From the NCBI GenBank assembly GCA_029582165.1, contig CM055875.1:24807144-24871143 (forward strand): DNA of 64,000 nucleotides, in the 5' to 3' direction. This document shows positions 43,081 through 55,198 of the stretch, in pieces. Under the pieces are notes generated by a model. It did not search any database. It was not told the DNA's origin and was given only the letters and a program-made list of their open reading frames with translations. Position numbers and translations under genes: made by a program. The DNA is from Portulaca oleracea. Taxonomy: Eukaryota > Streptophyta > Magnoliopsida > Caryophyllales > Portulacaceae. Position 1 is the stretch's first letter; each line of letters starts with the position of its first letter.

Positions 43081-43850
43081 AAACTTTTCAAATGTATAAA
43101 TGATAATAATAACGATAAGAAATAAAACACAGTGCTCATAAATATATTAAATATTAAAAATAATTAATATGAAATACTTAATGAAATGAAAAAATAAAAA
43201 ATGCTATGGAAACTCTAAAAAAAATAAAAACATAAAATATAAAATAAAAATTATAAATAGATTAGATTAGAAAACTCAAAAGAATGCAATAATCTTTGGA
43301 CTAAAATGTGAGTTGAATTTAGGCTATAAAATTCATCATAAAAAGAATAAAAAAGAAGAAAACCTCGTAAGATCCAGGCGAATAACACACATGGTGTATG
43401 TTACACCCGGGTGTATCTTCGTTTTTCCATACTTTATTTATTATAAGGTTTACTTTAAAATATTTCCTATTTAAAATATATGTTGGATTTTATGTTAAAT
43501 TTTAAATCAATGAGTAATTTTCTTTGTAATCTAAAAATAATTTACTGTTAATTTTTATCGTTCAAAAATACAATATTAGTATTTTATTATTCAAACCAAT
43601 AAACAATACCAATTTTGACGTTTTGTGTAATTTATTATTATAATATATTTTTATATTTATATTCAAATGACTAAACATTTTATTAATTGCAAAAATGTTT
43701 GTGCACATTCAATAAACTTTTACTATTTCCGTCAAAAAATAAATAAATAAAATATAACAATATTTTCTCTATTTATTAGTTGAAAATATTGTAGTTCTTG
43801 CATGAAAAACATATTCAAATTTCCTCGTTAGACTTTTTAACCTATTATGT
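43081..43850. other. AT-rich stretch, no gene seen
   Basis: Low-complexity AT-rich DNA without ORFs or terminal repeats. Confidence 0.35.
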
Positions 43851-43984
43851 ACTCCCTCCATTTTTATTGATGTGTCACTAAGAAAATTGTTCCCAAAACT
43901 TTGACCGTTAATATTTTAATTTATATAATGATTTATCATATCATACAAAATTGATTTTTCAAATTCATAATAAAAAATACAGCT

Positions 43985-44490
43985 TTTGGATGCTAATATA
44001 CTGAACTTTTGGGGTATTGGACAATAATACACTGAACTTTGATCTTGGACAATAATGCACTATACTTTGGGGGGTGTTGAACAATAATGCACCCAGAACG
44101 ATTCCGTCAGCTGTTGACTCGGTGGTTATCTTACGTAGCATTGGAGGAGATGAATTGACCAAAAATATTTAAATATATGACATGTCAGCTAACCTACGCA
44201 TAAGCAAAGGGAATCAACTTTGAAAAGAGTAGAAAAACATAAAATCACATTTGCTTAAATGTGTTTTCACTAAGATATTGTTGTTGTAATTGTATAAAAT
44301 CACATTTGCTTGTGTAGATTAGCTGACATGTCATAATTTTAGATATTATTTAGCCAATTTATCTTCTTGGCTTGCCACGTAAGATCACCACCAAGTTAAC
44401 CATCGTCGAAATCGTTTCAGGTGTATTATTGTCCAACACCCCTTAAAGTTCAGTGCATTATTGTCCAATACCCCAAAAGTTTAGTATATT
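43985..44490. mobile_element. Long-TIR foldback element inside the Stowaway
   Basis: The left arm TTTTGGGGTATTGGACAATA, TGCACTATACTTTGGGG, TTATCTTACGTAGC and GACATGTCAGCTAA is inverted in the right arm (from about 44300) over roughly 200 bp. It shares GGAT-start, GACTCGGTGGT and long-arm layout with 18041-18530. Exact ends are blurred by the adjacent insertions. Confidence 0.75.
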
Positions 44491-44727
44491 ATTCCCTACG
44501 TTCTTTTTTATCTGTCATTTACGGTTTTCAGTGCCAACTTTTAATCAATAATTTCTAATATAAAACTTTTATACAAAAATATAATATTATACTTTTTTAA
44601 TAGTATTTTTTATTACGAATCTAATGATATCAATTTTGTATGATGAATCATTCTACAAATTAAGATATTCACGGTCAAAGTTTTTGGCACAATTTCCTAG
44701 GCGACAGATAAAACAAAACGGAGGTAG
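44491..44727. mobile_element. Stowaway-like MITE, second copy
   Basis: The left TTCCCTACGTTC...TTATCTGTC is inverted at the right as GACAGATAAAAC...GGAGGTAG, with TA on both outer sides. It is homologous to the split copy around it. Confidence 0.65.
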
Positions 44728-44880
44728 TAGTATCCAAAAATTCTAAAAAATATTATTAGAAAATTACAATATTATAATTTTTTTATAAAAATCTTATATG
44801 AGAAATTATTAATTAAACATTGACCTTGCACGTAAATGTCAGATAAAAAACGGAGGGGGTAGATATTATAAATAATAATA

Positions 44881-45165
44881 CTTCCTCCATCCCATTTTCT
44901 CTGTCAAAATAACTAAATTTAAAAGTCCAATATACTATGGGAATTGAGGTAAAAATATTGTGGATTGTCAGTAATGCCCTTCATATTTCATGTGCAGAAA
45001 AGAGACATTTTATTTTATTCAGTCAAATTCATTAATAAAATTAACAAAGATAGTAGTACTTATTAGGGGTAAAATAGAAATTATAATTATTGGAATTAGA
45101 GAACTGACAAATACTTTGGGAATATAAAGTTAGTTATGGTGACAAAGAAATTGGGACAGAGGTAG
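44881..45165. mobile_element. Stowaway-like MITE, third copy (285 bp)
   Basis: TA|CTTCCTCCATCCCATTTTCT and GAAATTGGGACAGAGGTAG|TA are inverted ends, with TCTCTGTC/GACAAAGA further in. The interior is AT-rich. Confidence 0.75.
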
Positions 45166-45359
45166 TAATTTTTCTCTATTCATTATTTTATTGTTCAAAA
45201 TATTACTACAGTTATGAGAAAATATGGTTTTTTTATAATTAGTACTGTCGGCGTGGGTAAAACACACGTTGACCTGACAATTATAAATATAAAATTTAAT
45301 ATTTTGATAATTATAAAAATTGTACACATAATATGAACACATAAATTAAATTTAAATTT

Positions 45360-45735
45360 AGGTGTTGTTTTTTGGTCAGGTTAGATTCGAGGTAGGTTGG
45401 TTAGGTTGGGAAAGGAAATGAAAGAAAAGGAAGGATAGGATAGAAAATGATAGGATTTGTTTGAGTTTAGTTAATTGTTAGGTGAAAATATTTTATTAAT
45501 GAAATTTGAATATTTTGGTGAAGTGTTGGAAAAAGAGGATTGATTTGATTTTAAAATAATATTATTTAAATTTCTTTTTGATTTAAAAAGTTGTTTTTAG
45601 TTTTGGAGTATTTTAGGAGGTTGGGTTAGGTTAGGTTATGTTATGTTAGATAAGGATAAGTTAAATTAAGATAAGTTATGTTAGATTGGTTAAGTCTAAC
45701 TCAACTAAAGAACATGAATTAGTCAATTATAGGAA
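45360..45735. other. GGTTAG-rich MITE-like stretch
   Basis: Many TTAGGTTAGGTTA-like words on the left and TTATGTTAGAT / AACTCAACTAAAGAACA on the right suggest a degenerate hAT-like MITE. Ends were not established. Confidence 0.3.
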
Positions 45736-45792
45736 AAAAATAAAAGGAAAATGAAAATGGTCCGTGCCTTCTACCTCTAGTTGCCTTTAAAT

Positions 45793-46027
45793 CACTCCAC
45801 ATCTTTTTTCGGTAGCCGGAAATTGGTAACTGGAAATTGCTGGAGGTTCACTAAGAAAAATATTATTTTTTGCCTTTAATTTTTTATAGGCAAAAAATAA
45901 ATACACAAGTCATCTTCATTTTCCTTTTATTTTTTGCATATAAAACACTCCACATCAGCGAAAAAAACTTCAATATCATTTTTCCGGTAACCGGAAATCG
46001 GTGGAGGTTCACTAAGAAAAATATTAT
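45793..46027. repeat. Direct duplication, ~80-bp unit
   Basis: CACTCCACATC ... CCGGAAATTGG ... GGAGGTTCACTAAGAAAAAT occurs at about 45795-45870 and again at about 45947-46023. Confidence 0.7.
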
Positions 46028-46119
46028 GTTAAGTATAGTTTGCCAATAACAAAAAGTTAAGTTTGGTTTGATAGATCAAAATGGACATAAAGTTTGGTTT
46101 ATTACATTCTAATTTTCCT

Positions 46120-46893
46120 ATATTTAACTAAATTAAGCATGGAGGTAGGATAAATCTTTAGGCCCCGTTCTTTTATACGGCTGGCTGCAGTGTGGCGTGG
46201 TGCGCTGTGGTGGAATTGTGATGAATTGTGGTGGGTTTGGAAAAGTTGTTGTGGATTGTGGTTGGTTGTGGAAAGTTGTGGTGGGTTTTGATTTTAATAA
46301 TTGTAAATATGTTGGAAGATGTGAAATTGTGGTCGGTTGTGGAAACTTTAACTTTTAATAAAAAGATAAATTAAGTTTGAAAAAGTAGATTGTGATGAGT
46401 TGTGGTAGATTGTGGTGGATTGTGATGGAGTATGACAAGTTGCGGTGAGTTGTGGCACCGCAGCCAGTCAGCCGCATAAAATAACAGAGCCTAGTGTCGT
46501 TGATGTGGAACGGTATGGTAAAATTTCCACCCATCAACCTAGCGCAGGCAAAAATTCGAGTCCAGGTAAATTCGGGTAGGACAAATTCGGATAATGCCAA
46601 AATTCGGACGAGAAATTCATGTCCGGGCCCGGTTTTTATTCGCATCGAACTGGGTCGGACAATTTGGATGAAGCTCAAATCGAGTTCGGACAAGAGAAAA
46701 AAGAGAAATTTTATGTCTGAATATTTGGTCAATATCAAAATTCAGACGAGAAATTTATGTCCAGACCATATTTTTCTGGGTCGGACAATTCAAGTAATTC
46801 GGGGTTGACAAAATTTTGTCAGCTCTACATCAACCATGCTTATAAGGATATATATTTAACTAAATTAAGTATGGAGGTAGGATATATCTTTAG
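46120..46893. repeat. ~40-bp direct repeats bracketing a MITE and unique DNA
   Basis: TATTTAACTAAATTAAG followed by ATGGAGGTAGGATA occurs at 46120-46160 and, with two differences, at 46852-46893. The first copy directly abuts the MITE at 46159. Confidence 0.7.
46159..46493. mobile_element. hAT-like MITE (~335 bp)
   Basis: TAGGCCCCGTTC...ACGGCTGGCTGC at the left is mirrored by GCAGCCAGTCAGCCG...AACAGAGCCTA at the right. The interior is composed of TTGTGGTGG-type words. No exact TSD. Confidence 0.65.
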
Positions 46894-46914
46894 TGTGGTT
46901 TGATATATCTTTTA

Positions 46915-47206
46915 GTGCGGTTGATAAGATGCGAAGATGGCATGGTGTGGTGAAATTGTGGAAAGTGCGGTAAGATATGGAATGATATGGTAAAATTTGT
47001 GGAAAATGTGGTTGATGTCGTATGTGAGGAGAGAGAATTTCAAACTTTTTCAATAAGAATAACATTTCACATCAACCACACCTTCGACATGAACCATACT
47101 TTCTACAAATTTTACTATACCATCACACACCTTACCACACTTTCCACAATTTAATCACACTGCACCATCTCTGAATCTTATCAACCGCACAAAAGAACAT
47201 GGCCTT
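46915..47206. mobile_element. hAT-like MITE (~290 bp)
   Basis: GTGCGGTTGATAAGAT at the left and ATCTTATCAACCGCAC (approximately) at the right are inverted. Arm words TTGTGGAAAGTGCGGTAAG and CTTACCACACTTTCCACAA mirror each other. AAAAGAACATGGCCT closes the right end. Confidence 0.65.
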
Positions 47207-47562
47207 AGAAGATTATTATTAACAGAAAATTGGATTGTAATGTAGCGTGCTTTAGGCTTTGAGAATGTGATAAGCCGAAATTTAAGATTATATCACAATA
47301 AATGAAATTGTTAAATTATTGGACTACAATGCACCGTCGTTGAGTTAAGTGAAACCAAAGTATGATAGAGTAGACTTTAGTAGGCTTAACATTTCATGAT
47401 TTGGAGTTTAGTACACTATAGTATGAGTAATGACACATTTGTTCCATTAGTCCAAATATTTCAATCAATAAACTCTGTGCACCAAATATTCCAACTAGAT
47501 GATGATGCACTGTAATCCAATCATTTTTATAATTTCAAACTTAGATTAAGAGTTAAAGTAAC

Positions 47563-47595
<33 letters not shown>

Positions 47596-47596
<1 letters not shown>

Positions 47597-48227
47597 TAGG
47601 CTTCAACTCGTGCAATGCACGGAGTGAACTCAATTAGTTACTTTTGAAATTTTATAAAAGTCATGGATGTGAAACTTACTGATGAATATTGAGGAAAACG
47701 TTTATGAATGTGAAACTTATTGATGGGGAAGGTAAATGATTATGTCTATATGATTCTGAAGTGCGATAAGATTGATCTTGCTTGCTCCTGACTGTCGATG
47801 AAGAGATGTTTAATTTTGGGATATTTAGGTCCTGTTCGGCAATAGCGTTTTTACCAGCGTTTAGCGTTTTGACTAATTCAAAACTTTATTATTTTAACTA
47901 TTAGTGTTCGGTAAATTAGCGTTTTTTAACCTATTGTAGCGTTTGAATATAAAATCCGCAGACGTTACATTTACTAACGTCTAGTGCTCCAACATCAGCG
48001 TTTAAGCATTTTATGGCCAAAGTGCCCTTTAATTCCCTGCCTAACTATTTTAATCAATGTGTTCATACAATTATGATGACGATGATCATGCATGATTTTT
48101 TTTTTTCAATTTAGTGGATAAGGGTTTATAAATATTTTTCATTTCTTCCATTTATATTATGTCATGTTTAAGTGTTTTAATTTTACTTTTATTTTAATGA
48201 TATAGCAATGTTTAATTAGCTTTGGGA

Positions 48228-48286
<59 letters not shown>

Positions 48287-49415
48287 GTAAATACATACAT
48301 ATTTTTAATAATAATAATAATAAAATGAAAGCTATGTCCCTTTTGGTCATTTTATGTCCATAAGCTAATCCAACTGCTAAATTTACCGAACATATTTTCT
48401 TCAAACGCTCCTATGAACAGCTATCCGCTAATCGCTAAATTAAAACCGCTATCCGTTGCCTTGACCGCTATCCGCTGCCTTGACCGCTATCCGCTATCCA
48501 AATCGTTATCCGCTGTTTAAACCGCTAATTTCGCCGAACAGGGCCTTAATATGTTTTTTGTGAAAGTAGATGCATAATAATAGGTTAATATATGGGAAAT
48601 AGATGCATAGTAATATGTTAATATATGGGAAATAGATATAACCTCTAACAAATGTGTTATATTTATATAGATATCTACAAAAACTCATGAATCTCATTGA
48701 CCTAACCGCAAGGATCATGTTAATAATCTAATTGGTAATTGTTTTGAAGTGTTTTGGATATTAAAGTCATTAGTTATGGATGATTTTGTTTTAGTGGTGT
48801 AATTAAATTAAAATTGAATACTACTGTTTGAAATTTCGTAGGAGTCGTTTAAGAATATATTTTTTAATTTCTTGAAATGTAAATAAAATCAGGAAAGAAA
48901 TAGAAAATAAAATACAATTTAAATTACAATTGAAGCTGTTTGAGACTTAGTAGGACTTGTTTTGAATGTAACTGTTGTCAAGCATACGTGGATTAAGGAT
49001 ATACTTTTAATTTTTTTAATTGTAAATAAAATCTGGAAAGAAATAGAAAATAAAATACAATTAAAATTGAACACTACTGTTTGAGATTTAGTAGGACTCG
49101 TTTTGAATGTAACTGCTGTCACGCAGACATGGATTAAGATATATTTTTTAATTTCTTTAATTGTAAATAAAATCTGGAAAGAAATTGAAAATAAAATACA
49201 ACTTACTGCGCTGTGATTAGCCTAGACTCCGAGAAACGCTCTCGTGACTTTATTTCGTGAGACCCACAATAATTTCTATTATAATATATAGATTATTTTG
49301 CCAAAATAATTACTGATATTTGGACCGAAATAATTTAATTCAGTATTTATCTATCTTTTGATTGGACGAAGTCCCTACAATTAATCTCATTTCTTCATTT
49401 AGTGGGACCCAAAAA

Positions 49416-49455
<40 letters not shown>

Positions 49456-49696
49456 GGTAAGACAAAAATAATTAATGTTATTTACAACAAAATACTTTAA
49501 TTTAGAGTCCAAAAGCATTCAAGCATTAGTGATACTTTCTGGTTTTTAATTTTAAAATAAAATCTGTATTGAAAATAAAAAAAAATTGAAAATAGAAAAA
49601 ATATAATTTTCTACGTTATGATTAGCCGATTCTCCTACAATTACTTTTGCGACTCTATTTGGTGGGACCCACAATAATTTATATTATAATATATAA

Positions 49697-49697
<1 letters not shown>
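47596..49697 (-). mobile_element. Helitron, minus strand, with two 5' ends and internal repeats
   Basis: The 3' terminus is CTAG (47596-47599) plus hairpin CGTGCAATGCACG (47609-47621), the same family as 38090. 5' termini are at 49292 (TCTATATATTATAATAG on the minus strand) and about 49697 (degenerate). Between are three tandem ~150-bp units (TAAATAAAATCTGGAAAGAA, TTTAGTAGGACT) at about 48800-49200. A hAT-like element is inserted at 47827. Confidence 0.7.
47827..48546. mobile_element. hAT-like non-autonomous element, copy 2 (720 bp)
   Basis: AGGTCCTGTTCGGCAATAG and GCCGAACAGGGCCT are inverted ends matching copy 1 at 21895-22775. It has repeated CGCTATCCGCT words at the right and an (AAT)n tract (48229-48285). 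No exact TSD. Confidence 0.72.
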
Positions 49698-49733
<36 letters not shown>

Positions 49734-49744
49734 TATTATTATCA

Positions 49745-51456
49745 ATGATGGCCCGCAAGGGTGGGCCCCAAAGAAAATTAAAAGAGAGAAAATGAAGCTT
49801 GTTATATGGAGCCAAAGACGTGGGCATCACGTGTATTTGTCTGTCTTGAAGTAGCCATTGCAATCACGCATGCGTTGCTTAATATAATTTGAATATTTTT
49901 GTTGTTGTTGTATTTTGATTTTTTTTCCGACCTTTTTCTGTTAACTATTTATTTTTATAATTTTACAGGATTGTTCCATAATAATTTATTTTTATTTATT
50001 TACAGTATTTTTTCCTATTGTTTTTACTTTTTTGTAAGCTAGTCAGGTTGGGCTATCTTCGACCCATGATTCTCGCCTCACCGGCTTTATTCCTCAACCT
50101 TGCGTACCAACATTTCTTTGTTCACAGTTCTGCCAATCAGAATAAATCAGTGATTTAATTTACATATATGCATGTAAAGGGAGCCCAAAGTACATAGTAT
50201 CTTCCACAAAATTGTTAAAATCGAGATCTTAACTCGTATTCATGAGATAGTTATGATTGGAATTTACCTATGTAGGAACGTGGATCGAAACATAAATAGT
50301 AGGATCACATTGAGGATTATGGACATTACAATTATAAGATCATAAATCAGGGCAGTGTTCGAGGAATGATCTCATATAAAATGTAACGTAGACAAATTTT
50401 ATTGGCAGATGCAAGAGGTTGCTTTAATTGGCAGGCCATGATATTTAGACAACTTCCTTGTAGATCTTGTATTAAAAACGATCAACGATTAAATTCAAAA
50501 CTTGCCATAATATTAACTCCGAAAATGGTGAGAATTACTCTGAATACAATTGAGGTGACCAAAATTTTTGACCTGTCAATTAAAGCTATGGAAAAAAACT
50601 TGGGTGAAGAATCAAACCTCCAACCTAGAACTACATTTATATGTTTGAATTTAAGCATAAAACCGTTTGAGTATAAACATTGTTTGCTCCCATTGCAACT
50701 GTGCATATAATTGATCGAAAAACTAGATTAAAATAAAAATAGAAAAAGGACGCTCATCATCTTCATATTTTGTCCTTCCTTTGAAACCCTAATCTAAAGC
50801 CCTTGGCAGTGCCTCCAACGTCGAAAACAATGGGGGTTTGGCGAAAATGGAGGTTCGAGTTGTGCCCTCAATGGTGGTCTGGTGGTCCTGCGAAAATAGA
50901 GGGTCATATTGTTCTCTTCTTTTTCCTCCATCCTCTTTCATATCAATAATAATGGTGACAGGTGGTCTTGTGAAAATAGAGAGTTAGATTTATTTCTTCT
51001 TCTTCCTCCATCCTCTCCAATATCACTAGTGATTAATGGTGGTCAGGTGGTTTCGCATTTTTTGGAATGGAGTGGTCGTTAGTCGGATCAACGTCTTTGT
51101 GAAATTCAGTTTACGAGCATGGACGTATCTTAGGGTACTCATACGGTGGCTATGACCACCAGTAAAAATTTATATTTTTAGTGAATTGGTATAATTTGGG
51201 ATAAAAATTATAGATTATGTGTATTGGATGAATATATTAGTGTATTGAACACCCTTAATCAGAAGACCTAAATCCGCCACAATTTATGAGGGCAAGCCTA
51301 CCTACGTTTGGATCCCTCGGACTCCGCTCAAACGTGGTTTCCCGATAGTTTGTTGTTAAAGTGGTGGTCGAAAATGTCACCGACACCGAATAGTCACCGG
51401 CAATGTCCCCAGTAGCGACCCCGCTTGGAAAATAATGGGTTTTGAACATGATTTTA
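49745..51456. other. No gene recognised
   Basis: A plus-strand ATG frame at 50402-50710 has no recognisable domain. The segment 50760-51100 is G-rich with GGTGGTC words. 51115-51260 (GGTGGCTATGACCACC followed by AT-rich DNA) resembles decayed hAT-like ends. Confidence 0.35.
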
Positions 51457-51684
51457 TGTAATAGCCCAATTCTAACCCAACGTAATTAAGTTAAGTAATG
51501 AGATTAATTGACCAATTCAGCTAACTTTTTGTATTTTTATAGGACTCGAGCAGGGCAACGACCATTATATATCAGTCTAATATGTTATATATATAAATTA
51601 GCTTAGTGAAAATTTCAGCTACTCAAATTACTCTCGGGATACTCGGATCACTTACCTGGCTCAGTTTTATCTAGTCGACCGACT

Positions 51685-51820
51685 TGTCGCCTTGGCGCAA
51701 CGGTTGAGTTGTTGCCTTGTGATCGTGAGGTCACGGGTTCGAGTCCTGGAAAAAGCCTCTTGCAGAAATACAAGGTGAGGTCTGCGTACATTACACCTTT
51801 ACGGTGGGACCTTAATTTAT
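51685..51820 (+). mobile_element. tRNA-derived SINE (Au-like)
   Basis: Pol III A box (TGGCGCAACGGTTGAG, 51694-51709) and B box (GGGTTCGAGTCC, 51735-51746) are spaced as in tRNA-derived SINEs. They are followed by CCTCTTGCAGAAATACAAGG, GGTCTGCGTACA and CGGTGGGACC, typical of angiosperm Au-type SINEs. A partial duplication of the AGAAATACAAGGTGAGGTCT block follows at 51820-51855. Confidence 0.8.
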
Positions 51821-52020
51821 AGAAATACAAGGTGAGGTCTGCAGAAATACAAGCCCCTTTCCTTAATTTATTGAAAGTTCAATTTATTCCACCTCCCCAT
51901 TTTATTACAAGTCTTTCTCTCATAATTTTAATTTTAAAGAATTTTATCCCGAGACTTTAAACTAGTATTGTTGGGTAGATAAATAATTGTGAGAAGAAGA
52001 GGGGAGTAGGAAAGGGGTAG

Positions 52021-55000
52021 TGTAATAACCCGACCTAAATCCCCGTTATTATAGTACTTTAAACTTGATTAATTAGTTTTAATTTGTTATTTGATCTATT
52101 TGTACCTTGCGGTTAGCTAACGGTGACAGGTTTCGGCGGAATGGCTAAACAGTCAGTTTACCGGTCACACCTTTTACCGAGTTTCGTATATTCTATTTCG
52201 GACCTTATATTATAATTATTTTAGGTTCTACATTTTTATTTTAAAGTCGATTTATTTATAGATTAATTTTCCGGCGACGAAACGAATCTATTTCGGTTTA
52301 CCGATTTACCGTCTTTTTAACCCGATTAAATTTATTACAATTTAAAGTGGTAATGTTTTACCCATTTTATATTTTACTAAGAATATTAGTATTATTGTTA
52401 TTAGAGTATTAGTTTATAACTACATTGATTGGTATTGTTTTTAGTTAAAGTTAATAAAGGGAGGTTGTATATATAAGTGAAGGGGGAGTTAATAAGCCAC
52501 TTTTAATTCAAAATTTAGACAACTCATTCAGCCCTTTCTTCCTCCCTCTCCACGCCGACGCAACACCCCAGCCCCCTCTGTTTTCTCACGCGACGGGCCT
52601 TCTCCGCGACTTTCCGCCAATTTTCCGGCACCAAATTGAAGCTCTCACTTCCTCTACTTCCTTGTCCCTTTTATTCATCCTTCCAAGTGGTATTCCTCTT
52701 GTTTTCTTCTCCTCCATTGTTATGAAATTTGAAAGCTTTGATATTATTGTTTTACTATGATGTTTTTATGTTAATTTACTACTTTCTTTCATGAAATTGG
52801 AGTATAAATTGTTGTAGTTGATTCTAGTGAATGAAAGTAAGTGTTTTGGTTCAAGTTTGAGTGAGTTATGTTGAGATTCTTGTGAATTGATGAAGATGAT
52901 GGTGAGCTATGGTTATGCATGTGGTGTTGGATGAGATTTTAGAGTTATACCTTCTGTTTTGTGAAGATAATTAAGTATTTATGGTCTTTTTGAATGAATT
53001 ACATTAGAATTGTGAAAGAAAGTGTGTTAATGGTGGTGTAGCTAAGTGCAAGTGTTTGTGTATTGTTGCATGTGAATTTTTGCAAGTATGAATGCTAATG
53101 TTTGAGGTAAAAATGCTGAAATTTAGTGAGGTTATGCATAGATTACATTGGGTATGTTATTGGTAAAAAGTTTGAATGAAAACAAGCATGCATGAGAGCT
53201 GAAACGCACCCGGTACCTACTGCCCATTTTGAGGTTTTTATAGGGGATGCTAAAATTAGTTTCGAGCCCAGAATTTAGTGTAAAAAGGTAGTCTAAGATG
53301 TTAGTAAACACCGGGCTTTGGAATTTCGAGGTTTCGATTTGTATAACCCGAGTTAGAGCTAAAACTGTGGAGCCAGCGTATTTATATACGAATTTTGGAG
53401 ACAGTGTAGTTTTGGGTATTTTTCGACCAAATGGAAATTGATTCTGGAAAAGTGTTAAACATAAGAGTTTTAGAGGACTCGACGAGCTTTCCGAAAATAT
53501 ATGGTATGCCTTAAACCGATGTCGGGAGGATAAGTTATAAGGTCGGGAATCAGAGTCACAAAAACTGGAATTTTCTGGGTATTTGTATAAGTACATTAAG
53601 GAGTTAAATGTGATTATTAAGGTCTTATAAGTGGGTTTAAGAGTGGCTAAGCTAAGGAATATACTATTTGTGATATGGTTTTGAGTAAGAACCATAAAGC
53701 TTGTTTTTGAAGGACTCGAGACCCTCAAAGCTATTTTACCGTTATCGATTTAATTCACCGAATCCTCTTAAATTATTTAGAAGTTTTATCGTACTTGGAA
53801 GTTTTTGAAGCCTCTTTGGTAAATTTTAAATTATATCTTACAAGTGTTCCTTGATTCATAAAGCCCTCATAAGTTTAAAGCAATTCCCAAAGCCTCTTGA
53901 TTTTACTTCAAACACCCGAAAATCTCGTTACTAGTTTTCGTAATTTACTACTACTGTCCGAACCCTTTTCGAGCCTTTCTCATTCTTTTTAGTCTCTGGC
54001 CCGGCCATCAAACTTGTAGAGCATATTTTTCCCTTTCCGAAAAGTACTCGAATAGCGAAATCCGAGTTCTATAGCCCGAGTTACGATCAAAATACTATTG
54101 TCTTTAAAACCTGAAATTCCTATACGTTTTATTGCCGAAACTTTATCATGAGGTTTTACGCCTTACCTTTTCATAGCTCCTATTTTAATACCGAACTCTA
54201 TTATTATAGCTCAAAGTCCTGCTTCGACCCAAGCCATTCCCAGCCGAGATCGCGACCGGACGGCTCACTCGCTTCAGGTGCGCAAATTGTCCAACAAATA
54301 CTCTTACTTAACTTACAGTACAGTTTTATTGCATAAGTTCATTCTAATGGTTTTTAATGTTTTGTTAAGTGGCCCTGATCCCTCATTTACAGTAGCTAGA
54401 ATTTAGTCTAGCATTCTACAGGCTCCTTCCGGAGTAACGGACACTGCGGTGTCGATCGCCTAGATCACCATCCAAACTTAGGATCAGTTTGGGCGTGCGT
54501 GCGCGAGATGTTCTACATCGATCCATCAGGGAGCCCACATCTTTTATTTAGTAAAGTCTTTAAAGGTTACATAGCATATGCATAGAACTGTCTATCGTTA
54601 AAGCTTGCATTGATTTTAGCATGTTTTAGCTCCCTTCCCCGTTTTCGAAACGTTTTAAAGGCCGGCATGAAAAACCGTTTTCGAAACGGTTTTACATGTT
54701 GGATGTTTGTGTACTGAGTGTTTCCCCCACTCACCTTTGCGTTGTTTTTACTGTTTTGTTTTAGGCGGTCCGAACTCACGAGACAAAGAAAAGGGACTTC
54801 ACCCAGCGTCCAGTTCAGCAAAGTGAAAGGTAGAAATATGCATAAGCGCAGGAATTATGTTATTCCTAGGATCAATGTCGACTAGTAAAGTGGGAGAATT
54901 GTTGAAGCTTAAAACCTCGTTCAGCTTTAGTGGTTGTTATATTGGTTGCATGTATGACTTGTAACTTTGAGTTTTGAGATGTGATGTTATATGGGGGTTC

Positions 55001-55182
55001 TCTGGTTATATATCGTTGAAATGTTTATGGGGTCGTACTGTGTATGGTTAAAGAATGGATGTCGTAGGTAGGTTGCCTTGTCCTTTAGGGACGGGTAACG
55101 CTCCGGCCAGTATCATCCGCGCTAATCAGGTGATTACTGCTGTATTTGGGTAATGATGTGATTAAGGTTTGGGGGCGTTACA
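52021..55182 (+). repeat. 5' LTR (3162 bp)
   Basis: It starts TGTAATAACCCGACC and ends GGGGGCGTTACA. A TATA box (TATATATAAG, 52468-52477) puts U3 at only about 475 bp, leaving roughly 2.7 kb of R-U5. There are no sense ORFs of note. An antisense frame (53132-53728) is present but broken in the other LTR. Confidence 0.93.
52468..52477 (+). promoter_or_regulatory. TATA box of the 5' LTR
   Basis: TATATATAAG, repeated in the 3' LTR at about 58945-58954. The expected start is near 52500. Confidence 0.55.
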
Positions 55183-55186
55183 GTTG

Positions 55187-55198
55187 TGGTATCAGAGC
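55187..55198 (+). other. Primer binding site (tRNA-iMet)
   Basis: TGGTATCAGAGC begins four bases after the 5' LTR end, the usual plant initiator-Met PBS. Confidence 0.93.

Larger units (their letters stand above)
43852..44859. mobile_element. Stowaway-like MITE split by later insertions
   Basis: TA|CTCCCTCCATTTTTAT opens at 43852 and AACGGAGGGGG|TA closes at 44859. The left half (43852-43985) and right half (44730-44859) each match, as reverse complements, the two halves of the Stowaway-like element at 44491-44727. The centre is filled by a foldback element and that second Stowaway. Confidence 0.65.

Noticed and set aside
45400..45700. TTAGGTTAGG-like words resembling telomere repeats
   Set aside because: Plant telomere repeat is TTTAGGG. 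These words are irregular and fit a degenerate MITE better.
50402..50710. 102-codon plus frame
   Set aside because: It has no recognisable domain, overlaps an antisense frame of similar length, and lies in AT-rich intergenic DNA.
53132..53728. 198-codon antisense frame inside the 5' LTR, partly repeated at 59836-60204
   Set aside because: It is present in both LTRs only because the LTRs are duplicates, it is broken in the 3' LTR, and it has no recognisable domain.
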